A stretch of DNA of 40,321 nt, taken from NCBI GenBank assembly GCA_947593655.1, contig CANQDS010000012.1:1-40321 (forward strand), given 5' to 3'. Below the pieces are notes generated by a model. That model was given only the letters and a program-made list of their open reading frames with translations, did no database searches and was not told where the DNA came from. This DNA is from an uncultured Lachnospiraceae bacterium (GTDB taxonomy: Bacteria; Bacillota; Clostridia; Lachnospirales; Lachnospiraceae). A program made the position numbers and the translations under genes. Below, piece after piece: positions 16,360 to 24,971 of the stretch (positions are counted from its first letter, which is position 1; each line of letters starts with the position of its first letter).

Positions 16360-17658
16360 TTATTCTACTGCCGGTGTTACGATAGCCTGTACTGTCTGAT
16401 CCAGTTTCTCCTGAATATTGTCTTTTGTGATTTCCTTTGTCTTAACGATTCCTTCGCCCAATGCCTGTGCCGGAGTCCAGTACTGGTCAATCTGGGAAAT
16501 GCTCGGCTGAGTCGTTGCGGTCTCGGTCTGTGCCAGTAATGCGATCGTAGCGATATCCTCGGACACTTCCGGATTGTCCTGCAGGCTCAGAACTGCCGGT
16601 GACGCTCCTGCCTCCTGATAACGGAGCAGCTGGTTCTCATCATTTCCAAGCCACTCTGCAAACTGCTGTGCTGCCAGCGGGAAAGCGGTGCTGGATTTTA
16701 CTGCAAAGCACTTGTAATCAATAAACGGGCTTAAGCTTGCCGTTTTGCCGTTGATCTCAACAGTCGGAAGTGCTACTGCCCCAAGCGAATCGCCCAGGTC
16801 TTCTTTCAGTCCCGGTGCAGACCAGTTTCCGCTGCAGAGCGCGCCGAGCTTTCCGTCACTGAAGAGGCTGCCTGCAATACCGTCCAGATCCTCTACATAC
16901 TTCGGATTGTTCGCAAGGTCGATCAGGTAATTCGCCGCTGCCAGTCCGTCTGCACTGTTCCAGCTGCAGGATGTCGCATCAGATCCGTCCGCTCCGAACA
17001 GATCGCAGCCTGCTGCATAGAAGAACGCTTCAATGTACCAGGAGTTCGACATGGTGCAGGAGAAGTTCGCGATCGCGGTTCCGTCTTCCGCCGTGCCGAG
17101 ATCCTTTGCCATCATCGTTTCCAGAGACTTTACTTCATCCTCCGTATACATATCCTTGTTGTAATACATGAACCAGGTGTTCGGGCTGAACGGGATTCCG
17201 TATACCATGTCGTCCTTCGTGCAGGAAGCGATCGCGCCTTCGCTGTAAAGCGACTTGACATTGTCGATGTCATAGCCGATCGGAAGAAGCAGCCCCGCAT
17301 CCGTCAATTGGGAAATAGAACCGGACGGCAGTTCGAATACATCCGCTGCAGTCGTATCATCGGTGGTCAGGTTCGCCGCCGACTCGTCAATTCCTACAAC
17401 CGCATTGTCCCAGGTCATGTTGTACTCCGGATGAGCCTCTTCAAAGCTTGCCTCCATCTCTTTGACCAGATCGATCTCCTCTTCCGGAACCCATACCTTC
17501 AGGCTGACATCCGTTACCTCAGCGGAATCTCCGTCGTTCGCTGCCTGAGAATTCGGCATCGAGCCGCCGCCATCGGATTCTCCTCCGCAGCCGCCAAGAA
17601 GACCAACCGAAAGCATCGCAGTCATTCCCAGCGCAAGTACCTTTTTCATTTTCATCAT
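16360..17658 (-). CDS. malE: Sugar (maltodextrin-type) ABC transporter substrate-binding lipoprotein MalE
   Basis: A 432-residue extracellular solute-binding protein of the CUT1 class. The signal peptide ends in the lipobox LLGGC near residue 24, so it is lipid-anchored in a Gram-positive. The mature part has the family fold, with VWVPEEEIDLVKEMEASFEE near the N-terminus and YGIPFSPNTWFMYYNKDMY near residue 145. It delivers oligosaccharides to MalF/MalG. Two adjacent ATG codons (17658 and 17655) both suit the AGGAGG site. First gene of its unit, under the operator-bearing promoter at 17720-17771. Maltodextrin specificity is inferred from context; nigero-oligosaccharides are possible. Confidence 0.9.
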   Translation of the reverse strand: MMKMKKVLALGMTAMLSVGLLGGCGGESDGGGSMPNSQAANDGDSAEVTDVSLKVWVPEEEIDLVKEMEASFEEAHPEYNMTWDNAVVGIDESAANLTTDDTTAADVFELPSGSISQLTDAGLLLPIGYDIDNVKSLYSEGAIASCTKDDMVYGIPFSPNTWFMYYNKDMYTEDEVKSLETMMAKDLGTAEDGTAIANFSCTMSNSWYIEAFFYAAGCDLFGADGSDATSCSWNSADGLAAANYLIDLANNPKYVEDLDGIAGSLFSDGKLGALCSGNWSAPGLKEDLGDSLGAVALPTVEINGKTASLSPFIDYKCFAVKSSTAFPLAAQQFAEWLGNDENQLLRYQEAGASPAVLSLQDNPEVSEDIATIALLAQTETATTQPSISQIDQYWTPAQALGEGIVKTKEITKDNIQEKLDQTVQAIVTPAVE

Positions 17659-17719
17659 TACATCCTCCTTCTTTTTAATAAAAATTTTTGGTTGTTACGT
17701 TCTGTTACTGATTTCCTTA

Positions 17720-17736
17720 AGGTAAATCGATTAACT
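17720..17736. promoter_or_regulatory. LacI-type operator A at the malE promoter
   Basis: A 17-bp near-palindrome, AGTTAATCGATTTACCT on the minus strand. It starts six bases after the malE -10 box and so covers the transcription start. It matches the site at 24812-24828 in 16 of 17 positions. The central CG with flanking AAT/ATT is typical of LacI-family operators. The probable binder is the LacI regulator encoded in the same locus. Confidence 0.8.
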
Positions 17737-17742
17737 GTTTAA

Positions 17743-17771
17743 AATATAACACCTTCCTCTTGATTTGTCAA
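17743..17771 (-). promoter_or_regulatory. Promoter of malE-malF-malG-GH87
   Basis: On the minus strand, TTGACA (complement of 17766-17771) and TATATT (complement of 17743-17748) are exactly 17 bases apart. They lie about 85 bases upstream of malE. Operator A lies directly downstream. Confidence 0.85.
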
Positions 17772-17882
17772 CACAAAAACGGAAAAAATTCTTATCCAAC
17801 CATTATTTTGGTAAAAATGTTGCATTTTTGCTGTCGTTTTTAGGCACATTGCATAAGATTCTCCCCCCCCGAGCAACGAATT

Positions 17883-17899
17883 AGTAATACGTTTTACCT
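17883..17899. promoter_or_regulatory. Possible auxiliary LacI operator C
   Basis: AGTAATACGTTTTACCT matches operator B at 24812-24828 in 14 of 17 positions, including the whole right half. It lies about 112 bases upstream of the malE -35 box. It could allow looping with operator A, or be a decayed copy. A C8 run at 17863-17870 lies between them. Confidence 0.45.
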
Positions 17900-17910
17900 T
17901 CTACGGTATA

Positions 17911-17955
17911 AAAAAGGATCCGAAAGCCTGCGCCCCCGCACAGATCTCCGGATCC
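17911..17955 (-). terminator. Terminator of the amylase-lacI-GH13-GH31 unit
   Basis: On the minus strand GGATCCG (complement of 17949-17955) pairs with CGGATCC (complement of 17916-17922). Inside it is a TGCG/CGCA stem, and TTTTTTAT follows. It lies just after the GH31 stop and separates that unit from malE. Confidence 0.85.
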
Positions 17956-17963
17956 CAAACGTC

Positions 17964-20360
17964 CTAATGATCGGACAACAGCCGTTCCGTCACGGCTCCC
18001 AGTAATTCTTTTTTCAGTTCCATCTCCTGCAGCTGGAGTATCATCCTCGCAACCTTCGGTTCATCGCGGATGATCCGGAACACTTTCTCTTTGGTTTCAA
18101 ATTCCAGCTGCGCTTTCTGCAGCAGCTCCCGGACCGCTTCTTTCTGATCCGGCGCTACCGGAAATACGTTCTGCGGCCGGATGCGCAGGGTAAACCTCCG
18201 GATCCCTTTTCCTTCCACCAGAACCGAAAGCTCTTTTCCGCAGGCGTCGTAAGACGTCTCAAGACGGATCTCCTCCTGACTGTCCGCACAGCAGACCGTA
18301 ACCGCGCTGCTGTCCGTCCCGCCGATCCCCCGGATGCGGATCCGGTAACTCCGATCCTCCGGAACCACCCCGGCCGGATCATCCGCCAGCTTCATGGCAA
18401 ACTCCGCGGTATCTCCCGGACGGTAGGAAAAAGTCGTCACAACCGGTTCCATGCCCGACCGCTCCGAACAGTCGTCTTCGTACAGTTCAAAACTGCCTTC
18501 CGCGCCGTGGAATACCATCAGTTCCAGTTCCTTCGGGTTTCTGCGGCAGCTGTCTCCGTAATCTTCCGCCAGAGGAATAATGCTCCCGGCCGGCGCAAGC
18601 ACCGGAATCGCAGAAAGATCCCGGTACATCGTGATCTTCTGCCCGCCGCGGTAGATCCGCCCGGAAAAGAAGTCGTAAAACAGCCCTTCTGGAAGCCATG
18701 CATGAACCGGCGCAAGAAGCGTTTCCTGATCGGCCGGTTCCGTTACCGGGCATACGATCAGATCCCCGAAATAATATTCATTGGGAACCTCATACGCTTC
18801 CGGCACATCATTCCGGTAATACATCGGCTGAACCAGCGGTTCGCCCTGCAGATGCGTCCGGTAATTCCATGTATGCAGATACGGCACCATCCGGTGGCGC
18901 AGCCGCAAAAATTCCGTCATCGCGCTTTCCGCAACCGGATTATAATTCCACGGTTCTTTTCCGTAAAATTCATTGGCCGTGCTGTGCAGCCGCATGATCG
19001 GGGAAAACACTCCGTACTGAACCCAGCGGACCGCCAGTTCGTCATCCCTGCGCCCTCTCTGGTGCCCTCCGATATCGTGGCTCCACCAGGTATAGCCGGC
19101 GTTGCTGGCATTTGCCGTAAAATACGGCTGAAACTTCAGCGACTCCCACGACGTAACCGAATCCCCGGAAAAGCCCACCGGGTAGCGGTGGCTTCCAAGC
19201 CCCGCATACCGGGAAAACGTCAGCGGCAGCTTCCCGTCCCTTCCGCTGTCCAGAAAGTGCAGATGGTTCAGCATCCAGAGCGGATCGACGCCCTTTGTCC
19301 GGGACTGGCTGCCCTGCTGCCAGTCCACCCACCAGAAGTCCACGCCGTTTTCTTCCTGCGGATGATGCAGATACTTGAAATACGCCTCCATGAATTTCCG
19401 GTCCGTAACATCAAACGGGATCTTCTCCTCATTCGCATAGTCCCGGCCGAGCTCCTTCGCCATCGGAAGATAGGCTTCCTCAAAGGCCCGGACGCCGTCC
19501 GCCGGATGCAGGTTCAACGTCACCCGCTTTCCCATTTCATGCAGCTTCTTTAAGAAGCGCTTCGGATCCGGAAACAGTTCCGTATTCCAGGTATAGCCGG
19601 TCCAGCCGCTCCCGTATTTTGCCGGCACGTCGGTCAGGTGCCAGTCCATATCGATCACCGACACCGAAAACGGAAGGCCGTGCTCCCGGAATTTCTCCAT
19701 CAGCGCCAGATAGCTTTCCTCCGAATACGGGTAGAACCGGCTCCACCAGTTCCCCAGCGTATACTTCGGAAGAAGCGGCACCGCCCCGCTTAAATGATAA
19801 AAACTGCGCAGACAGCCTAGATAATCGTGCCCGTAACCGAAGAAATAAAGATCCGCGGATTCCCGCTCCCTTGCCTTTACCCATCCGTCCTCTGTCAGAA
19901 GCGCCGACCGGGAATCATCCCACACCGTATAGCCTTCGCGGGACATCAGCCCCGCTTCCAGCGGGATCGGGCCGTCCGCATTGTCCAGCGTCCGCGCCGT
20001 TCCGCGCAGATCACGGATCTCATCTCCGAAATTCCAGACGGAATCGCTGATGCCGTACCGCTCTTTTAAAAAGATATACAGCCCTTCCGCCGAAAAAGCG
20101 TTTCGGTCATAATACAAGTGCAGCTGATCCGTAATGATCTCAAGGTGCTCCGGACCGTCCACCACCTGATAATCCGGCACCGGAAACTCCCGGCAGATCA
20201 CCGTCTGGGTAGGCTCGTCAGTAAAGCAGCCGTCCTTTTGATATTCCATGCGGATCAGGCGGTCCGTCAGAACCGTAAAACGGTATTTCTCACCCCTGAC
20301 CACAGCCCCTTCGGCCGCACAGGGACGCACATTCCTTTGTTCCTGTTGATTTTCTGTCAT
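17964..20360 (-). CDS. GH31 family alpha-glycosidase (probable cytoplasmic alpha-glucosidase)
   Basis: A 798-residue GH31 enzyme without a signal peptide. An N-terminal sandwich domain precedes the barrel, which contains VIDMDWH near residue 237, the nucleophile D346 in FWWVDWQQG, and the acid/base D400 in GFSGDSVTSW. It continues into AGYTWWSHDIGGH and FSPIMRLHS. The nucleophile motif differs from the WxDMNEP of ordinary alpha-glucosidases, so the linkage preference is uncertain. Location suggests it removes glucose from imported alpha-glucan oligosaccharides. AAAGGAG precedes the ATG, and the GH13 stop codon lies in that site. Last gene of its unit. Confidence 0.88.
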   Translation of the reverse strand: MTENQQEQRNVRPCAAEGAVVRGEKYRFTVLTDRLIRMEYQKDGCFTDEPTQTVICREFPVPDYQVVDGPEHLEIITDQLHLYYDRNAFSAEGLYIFLKERYGISDSVWNFGDEIRDLRGTARTLDNADGPIPLEAGLMSREGYTVWDDSRSALLTEDGWVKARERESADLYFFGYGHDYLGCLRSFYHLSGAVPLLPKYTLGNWWSRFYPYSEESYLALMEKFREHGLPFSVSVIDMDWHLTDVPAKYGSGWTGYTWNTELFPDPKRFLKKLHEMGKRVTLNLHPADGVRAFEEAYLPMAKELGRDYANEEKIPFDVTDRKFMEAYFKYLHHPQEENGVDFWWVDWQQGSQSRTKGVDPLWMLNHLHFLDSGRDGKLPLTFSRYAGLGSHRYPVGFSGDSVTSWESLKFQPYFTANASNAGYTWWSHDIGGHQRGRRDDELAVRWVQYGVFSPIMRLHSTANEFYGKEPWNYNPVAESAMTEFLRLRHRMVPYLHTWNYRTHLQGEPLVQPMYYRNDVPEAYEVPNEYYFGDLIVCPVTEPADQETLLAPVHAWLPEGLFYDFFSGRIYRGGQKITMYRDLSAIPVLAPAGSIIPLAEDYGDSCRRNPKELELMVFHGAEGSFELYEDDCSERSGMEPVVTTFSYRPGDTAEFAMKLADDPAGVVPEDRSYRIRIRGIGGTDSSAVTVCCADSQEEIRLETSYDACGKELSVLVEGKGIRRFTLRIRPQNVFPVAPDQKEAVRELLQKAQLEFETKEKVFRIIRDEPKVARMILQLQEMELKKELLGAVTERLLSDH

Positions 20361-20363
20361 GAT

Positions 20364-22268
20364 CTACTCCTTTGAACAATCGATCAGGAAAGCCTGATGC
20401 GGTTCTATCGTCAATTCCATATTCCGCTCATCAGCCGCGCGCCAGCAGACCGTCCGTCCGAAAACATCCGTCCCGCTTTTCGGCCCCCGGCTGCCTACGC
20501 TGCCCAGCGGCAGGACGACCTTCTGCTCCTGTCCGCTGACCGAAATAACTGCGAGGTATACTTCGTCTTCATAGAAGCGGGCGAGCGCAACAACCTCTCC
20601 CTTTGCATAGAGGAATTTCATTCCGCCTTCCGATAACGCTTTGGTTTCCGTCTTAAGATGCGCGAGCGTGCGGTACATCCGGTAGGTTTCCTCTTTCGTA
20701 AAATCCCGGCTCCACGGCATCGGATAGCGGCAGCCGTCGTCGCTTCCGAGCGTACCTTCGATCCCGGCCTCGTCCCCGTAGTAAACAGACGGTGCGCCGA
20801 TCAGCATAAACTGGAGAATGACCGCACCCCGGTACTCTTCCGGATGAACCTCCGGATTGGTGTGCAGACGCGGAACGTCGTGGCTGTCGATCAGGTTAAA
20901 CTGATTCTGCCACATCACATACGGCAGCTTCGACAGATGCTCCATGACTCGCGCACGCAGATCCTCCGCCGTCATCCGGTACGGGATATCCCGCAGGATC
21001 TCGTTACGCGCAATGAAGAGATCCGGTTCCCCTAAAAACTGCCGGATCACGCGGGCGCAGCCGTAATAATTCATCGGCGAATCCCATTCTTTCCCCTGAA
21101 GGTATTCCGCACAGTCGCCCCAGTCTTCCGCCAGAATATAAGCATCGTCGTTTTCCTCATGGATGCTCTTGCGGATCTCCGGCCAGACTTCGTGGGAAAG
21201 CTGGATTTCGTCTTTTTTCGCCATGACGTCCGCGACATCGAAACGCCAGCCGTCGATGCAGTACGGCTCTTTCAGCCATTTGCGGAGCACGGAATGGTCG
21301 TTCCGGTAGAGGATTTCCCGCAGTTTCTCCGATGTATAATTCAAGGTCGGAAGATCCTTCACATCCGCCCAGCAGGCGTATCCGCCGTCTTCCTCAAAGA
21401 AATAAAAGCTCCGTTCCTCCGAATCCGGATTGTTGTAAGCACCCAGCGACCGGTCGAAAAACAGCCCGTCGCGGTTGAACCAGCGGTGCGCCGTTCCCGT
21501 ATGGTTGATGGAAATATCGAGGATCAGCTTCATGCCGTTCTCATGCAGCGCTTTCGAAAGCTCCGCCAGCGCTTCATCGCCGCCGAAATGCGGATCCACA
21601 TGAAAATAATCGATGCAGTCGTATTTATGGATCGAAGGCGCGAGGAAGATCGGATTCAGGTAAACCGCCGTCACGCCCAGTTCTTTCAGATACGGGATCT
21701 TCTGCTTCACGCCCACCAGATCGCCGCCGAAGAAATCCAGACTGAAGCCCTTCTCGTAAGGCAGCGGCTTCGAGTCCCAGTCCTTTACATGGATCGTATC
21801 ATGCCCGTTAAAACGGTACTCCCCGTCCCGTACGTCCAGCGCCGGATCCCCGTTGCAGAAGCGCTCCGGAAAGATCTGATAAAATACGCTCTTTTTCACC
21901 CAGGACGGCTGGCGGTAATCCGTCAGGAGCACGAAATCATAGGTGTGGTCCGGGATATAAGTCGTGATCTCTTTCTGATTGTAATAATAGATAATATCTT
22001 TACATGCCAGATAAAAATGATAGTGCATCCGCGTCTCCGTCATCCGGAGTTCTGCGGCATAATAGGCAAGCCCGTTGGCCGTTTTCTCTTTCCCAGCCTC
22101 GATCAGCCGCTCCGCGCCGTTTTGCACGGTTCGTAAAAAAACATGCTGCACCGGCGCATCCTCGTACATCCGGATCCGCACCGTTACGGTTTCAAACAAT
22201 TCCGGCTGCGGATTGCTGACAAAACATTCCGTGCCGTCGCTGTATACGCTTTCCAGCCATTTTTCCAT
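20364..22268 (-). CDS. Cytoplasmic GH13 alpha-glucan hydrolase (neopullulanase / cyclomaltodextrinase type)
   Basis: A 634-residue alpha-amylase-family enzyme without a signal peptide. An N-terminal domain (1-125) of the type seen in cyclomaltodextrinases and maltogenic amylases precedes the barrel. The four conserved regions are intact: DISINHTG (I), GWRFDVAD with the nucleophile Asp (II), ILAEDWG with the acid/base Glu (III) and LIDSHD (IV). VYLNPIFLAPSIHKYD is typical of the neopullulanase subgroup. It probably cuts imported maltodextrins or mixed-linkage oligosaccharides. GGGAGG lies six bases before the ATG. It sits between the lacI-type gene (20-base gap) and GH31 (3-base gap). Confidence 0.9.
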   Translation of the reverse strand: MEKWLESVYSDGTECFVSNPQPELFETVTVRIRMYEDAPVQHVFLRTVQNGAERLIEAGKEKTANGLAYYAAELRMTETRMHYHFYLACKDIIYYYNQKEITTYIPDHTYDFVLLTDYRQPSWVKKSVFYQIFPERFCNGDPALDVRDGEYRFNGHDTIHVKDWDSKPLPYEKGFSLDFFGGDLVGVKQKIPYLKELGVTAVYLNPIFLAPSIHKYDCIDYFHVDPHFGGDEALAELSKALHENGMKLILDISINHTGTAHRWFNRDGLFFDRSLGAYNNPDSEERSFYFFEEDGGYACWADVKDLPTLNYTSEKLREILYRNDHSVLRKWLKEPYCIDGWRFDVADVMAKKDEIQLSHEVWPEIRKSIHEENDDAYILAEDWGDCAEYLQGKEWDSPMNYYGCARVIRQFLGEPDLFIARNEILRDIPYRMTAEDLRARVMEHLSKLPYVMWQNQFNLIDSHDVPRLHTNPEVHPEEYRGAVILQFMLIGAPSVYYGDEAGIEGTLGSDDGCRYPMPWSRDFTKEETYRMYRTLAHLKTETKALSEGGMKFLYAKGEVVALARFYEDEVYLAVISVSGQEQKVVLPLGSVGSRGPKSGTDVFGRTVCWRAADERNMELTIEPHQAFLIDCSKE

Positions 22269-22288
22269 AAAATACCTCCCAATATTCG

Positions 22289-23302
22289 TTAAACGTCCAT
22301 TTCTTTTACTGATTTCCGTTCCGCGATCTCAACGTCGGTCTTGATGTTGATCGCGATCTTTCTCTTTTCCCGGATCATCTGGAAAAGGGATTCCCCAACC
22401 AGAAACGCCTTTCTCGACAGATTCTGGGATACTGTGGTAAGCTGCGGATTCGAATGCAGGCATTCCGGCAGATCGTCATAGCCGACCACCGATACATCGC
22501 CGGGAACGTTGAGGCCGCTTAAGCGCAGCCCCTCCATCACGCCGATGGCAACGATATCCGACATGCAGATCACCGCCGTGAATTTCCTCGGGGAAAAAGC
22601 GATCTTTTTCCCGGCTTCCACGCCCTGCGGAAAGGTCGTCCACGCCCGGAAAATATCGTCCGGAGCGATCTCGATCTGACGCTCCCGGCAGGCGTCGCAG
22701 ACGCCCCGGAACCGTTCCTGGATCACGCCCGGACTGTCGGTTTCCGGCCCCGCAAACGCGATCCGCCTGTGCCCTTTCCCGATCAGATACCTTGCGGAAA
22801 GATATCCGCCTTTGTAGTCATCGCTCCCCACGTTGGCGATCCCCTCTTTTTCCGCATACGTGTCAATATAAACCGTGGGAACTTTCAGCCCTTCTTCAAT
22901 CTCTCCCACTTCGTTCTGATACGCGCCGAACAGAATCACCCCGTCCACATTCCATGAGGCAAAGATCGGAACGATGTCCCTGCACCGTCCAACACAGCGG
23001 ACCATCAGGTAATAGCCCTGATTACGCACATAATTTTCCAGAAGCGCAAGCATCTGCGCGTTGTACGGATTGACGGAAAACGGCTGCTCTTCCGTAAGAT
23101 GCGGAATGACCACGCCGATGATCTTGCTTTCCTTCATCACCAGGCTTCTGGCCGTCGCGCTCGGCTTATAGTCATTTTCCTCAATGATCTTCTGTACTTT
23201 CGCGATCGTCTGCTGCGATACTTTCTTATGGTTCCCATTGATCACGTTCGAAACGGTCGCCGTGCTTACCCCTGCTGCATTTGCAATGTCTTTGATCCTC
23301 AT
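22289..23302 (-). CDS. LacI-family regulator of the alpha-glucan locus
   Basis: A 337-residue repressor with an N-terminal helix-turn-helix and hinge (RIKDIANAAGVSTATVSNVI) and a sugar-binding core ending in VVGYDDLPECLHSNPQLTTV. It is encoded between two glycoside hydrolase genes in the same direction. The two transcription units of the locus share an almost identical LacI-like operator (17720-17736 and 24812-24828). The simplest reading is that it represses both until an alpha-glucan fragment is present, and is itself repressed as part of unit B. AGGGAG precedes the ATG. MalR is a comparable regulator, but the symbol is not assigned. Confidence 0.88.
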   Translation of the reverse strand: MRIKDIANAAGVSTATVSNVINGNHKKVSQQTIAKVQKIIEENDYKPSATARSLVMKESKIIGVVIPHLTEEQPFSVNPYNAQMLALLENYVRNQGYYLMVRCVGRCRDIVPIFASWNVDGVILFGAYQNEVGEIEEGLKVPTVYIDTYAEKEGIANVGSDDYKGGYLSARYLIGKGHRRIAFAGPETDSPGVIQERFRGVCDACRERQIEIAPDDIFRAWTTFPQGVEAGKKIAFSPRKFTAVICMSDIVAIGVMEGLRLSGLNVPGDVSVVGYDDLPECLHSNPQLTTVSQNLSRKAFLVGESLFQMIREKRKIAINIKTDVEIAERKSVKEMDV

Positions 23303-23347
23303 GAATACTCCCTGTTCTTTCTGTCTGTTGGTTCTAATCTGCTGCTG

Positions 23348-24784
23348 TCAATTTCCCTCTGATAAAATCCAGAACTCCCACGGCTGCAGGCTGACCTCGC
23401 CGTTTAAGTTCTCTCCGCTGACCGGATGATCCTCCATATCGATCTCGTCAGCGCTCGTTCCGTGGAGCAGCACCATCTCCGCTCCGTCCACAATTTCCGA
23501 TACATCCTCTGTCCGTTCCTTGTCTGACAGATTAAAAATGCACTTGACGGTATTGCCGTCTTTCTCCCGGTAAAACGCCAGTACGTTCTGGCTCTCCACA
23601 TCGTAATAGTTGATCTCGGCGCCGCCGTAATTCCCGCAGTAGAGCGCCGGATTCGCGCTGCGGATGGCGCTTAGCTCCGTTAAAAGCTCCCGGTAGTCAT
23701 AATCGGAACTTTCCCAGTCGATCGGATCTTTTCCCATAAATTCGATCGCATGATCCAGCCCGATCTCATCCCCGCTGTAGACCAGCGGCACGCCCGGTAT
23801 CGTATACAGGAAAGAAAACATCGCCGGGATCGTCTCCGCTCCGAACGCATCCATGATGGTGTGCTCGTAGGAATTCTTATCATGGTTGTCCATGAAATTC
23901 AGGGTATAGGTTCCGTCCGGAAAATCCGTCGGGATATAAGCCTTTAACGACCGCACCTTTTTGCTTCCGTTCGCAACCCCGATCATGGCATCATAAAGAT
24001 CCCAGTTGTAATTAAAATCAAATGCGTAGTCCAGAAGTTCCTTTACAGTGTGGTCTTCCGCCAGCATGTAGACCGGCTTCACTTCTTCCAGCGCAGCCCT
24101 GGCATCTTCCCAGAAATCCACCGGAACGCCGTTCGCGTAGTCGCAGCGGAAGCCGTCGATATCGTACTCTTCCACCCAGTACTTCATGCACGCGATCATT
24201 TCCTCGCGCATGTCCGTGCTGTCATAATTGAGGTCTGCCACATCCGGCCACCCCATATTTTCCGGGGAAATGATGTTCCCCTGTGCATCCTGCGTATACC
24301 AGTCCGGATGTTCCTTGATCCATGCGCAGTCCCAGCCGGTATGGTTTGCCACCCAGTCCATCATCACTTTCAGGCCCATGTCGTGCGCCTCATCCACAAG
24401 CGCCTTGAAATCCTCCGCCGAGCCGAATTCCGGATTGACCGCACGGTAGTCGGTGATGGAATAATAAGAGCCGAGCGTTCCAGAGCGGTTTGTTTCGGAA
24501 ATCGGATGGATCGGCATAAACCAGAGCACCGTGATCCCCATATCCTTCAGTTCCTGCAGATGGCCGGAAAAAGCCTGAAACGTGCCTTCTTCGGTATACT
24601 GCCGCACATTCACTTCATAAATAACGGCATCCTTTGTCCACTCCGGCTGAGAACGCAGCTTTTCCGTGTCTTCTGCCACGTCTTCCGCCGCGTTTTCCGT
24701 CGGTTCCGGCGTGCCCGGTGCAGAACATGCCGCTACAGAAAGGAGTACTGCGGACAGAACGCCGATCGCAGTTTTTCTTCGCAT
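23348..24784 (-). CDS. Surface lipoprotein GH13 alpha-amylase family enzyme
   Basis: A 478-residue GH13 enzyme with a lipoprotein signal ending SVAAC near residue 20, so it works outside the cell, anchored to the membrane. The conserved regions are DWVANHTG (I), GFRCDYA with the nucleophile Asp (II), MLAEDHT with the acid/base Glu (III) and FMDNHDKN (IV). The start is placed at the ATG at 24784. GAGGTGG lies just upstream, and translation from here begins MRRKTAIG, a proper signal peptide. A start 21 bases earlier would include the ribosome binding site. First gene of unit B, behind a consensus promoter and operator B. Confidence 0.88.
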   Translation of the reverse strand: MRRKTAIGVLSAVLLSVAACSAPGTPEPTENAAEDVAEDTEKLRSQPEWTKDAVIYEVNVRQYTEEGTFQAFSGHLQELKDMGITVLWFMPIHPISETNRSGTLGSYYSITDYRAVNPEFGSAEDFKALVDEAHDMGLKVMMDWVANHTGWDCAWIKEHPDWYTQDAQGNIISPENMGWPDVADLNYDSTDMREEMIACMKYWVEEYDIDGFRCDYANGVPVDFWEDARAALEEVKPVYMLAEDHTVKELLDYAFDFNYNWDLYDAMIGVANGSKKVRSLKAYIPTDFPDGTYTLNFMDNHDKNSYEHTIMDAFGAETIPAMFSFLYTIPGVPLVYSGDEIGLDHAIEFMGKDPIDWESSDYDYRELLTELSAIRSANPALYCGNYGGAEINYYDVESQNVLAFYREKDGNTVKCIFNLSDKERTEDVSEIVDGAEMVLLHGTSADEIDMEDHPVSGENLNGEVSLQPWEFWILSEGN

Positions 24785-24811
24785 ATTTGCCACCTCGATA
24801 TTCATTTTATT

Positions 24812-24828
24812 AGTTAATCGTTTTACCT
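24812..24828. promoter_or_regulatory. LacI-type operator B at the amylase promoter
   Basis: AGTTAATCGTTTTACCT lies 11 bases after the -10 box and before the ribosome binding site. It matches operator A upstream of malE in 16 of 17 positions. Its placement at the transcription start fits repression by the LacI protein encoded two genes on. Confidence 0.8.
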
Positions 24829-24839
24829 ATATGGAATGA

Positions 24840-24868
24840 ATTATAAGGGATATGGCACAATTTGTCAA
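24840..24868 (-). promoter_or_regulatory. Consensus promoter of amylase-lacI-GH13-GH31
   Basis: On the minus strand TTGACA (complement of 24863-24868) and TATAAT (complement of 24840-24845) are separated by exactly 17 bases, a perfect sigma-A consensus. Such a strong promoter implies tight repression, consistent with operator B just downstream. Confidence 0.92.
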
Positions 24869-24916
24869 CCTTTCTTTTCGCTTTCTTCGGGCATTTTATC
24901 AGCGTTCGCCGGGCGC

Positions 24917-24946
24917 AAAAGGAGCAGGACCAAAATCCGGTCCTGC
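24917..24946 (-). terminator. Terminator of the chemoreceptor gene
   Basis: GCAGGACC (24924-24931) pairs with GGTCCTGC (24939-24946) around a seven-base loop. On the minus strand TCCTTTTG follows. It lies 26 bases after the chemoreceptor stop codon. Confidence 0.75.
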
Positions 24947-24971
24947 CCCGCTTATTTTTCTGATTCTTTCC

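Noticed and set aside
17720..17736. Operator A as a CcpA cre site
   Set aside because: It shares only the central CG with cre and lacks the TG...CA ends. Its near-identical copy at the second promoter fits a local LacI regulator better.
18507..19553. Long plus-strand open frame inside the GH31 gene
   Set aside because: Arg/Pro/His-rich translation typical of an antisense shadow. The minus-strand GH31 has all its motifs.
21159..22136. Long plus-strand open frame inside the GH13 gene
   Set aside because: Shadow of a fully recognisable GH13 on the other strand, with no start signals.
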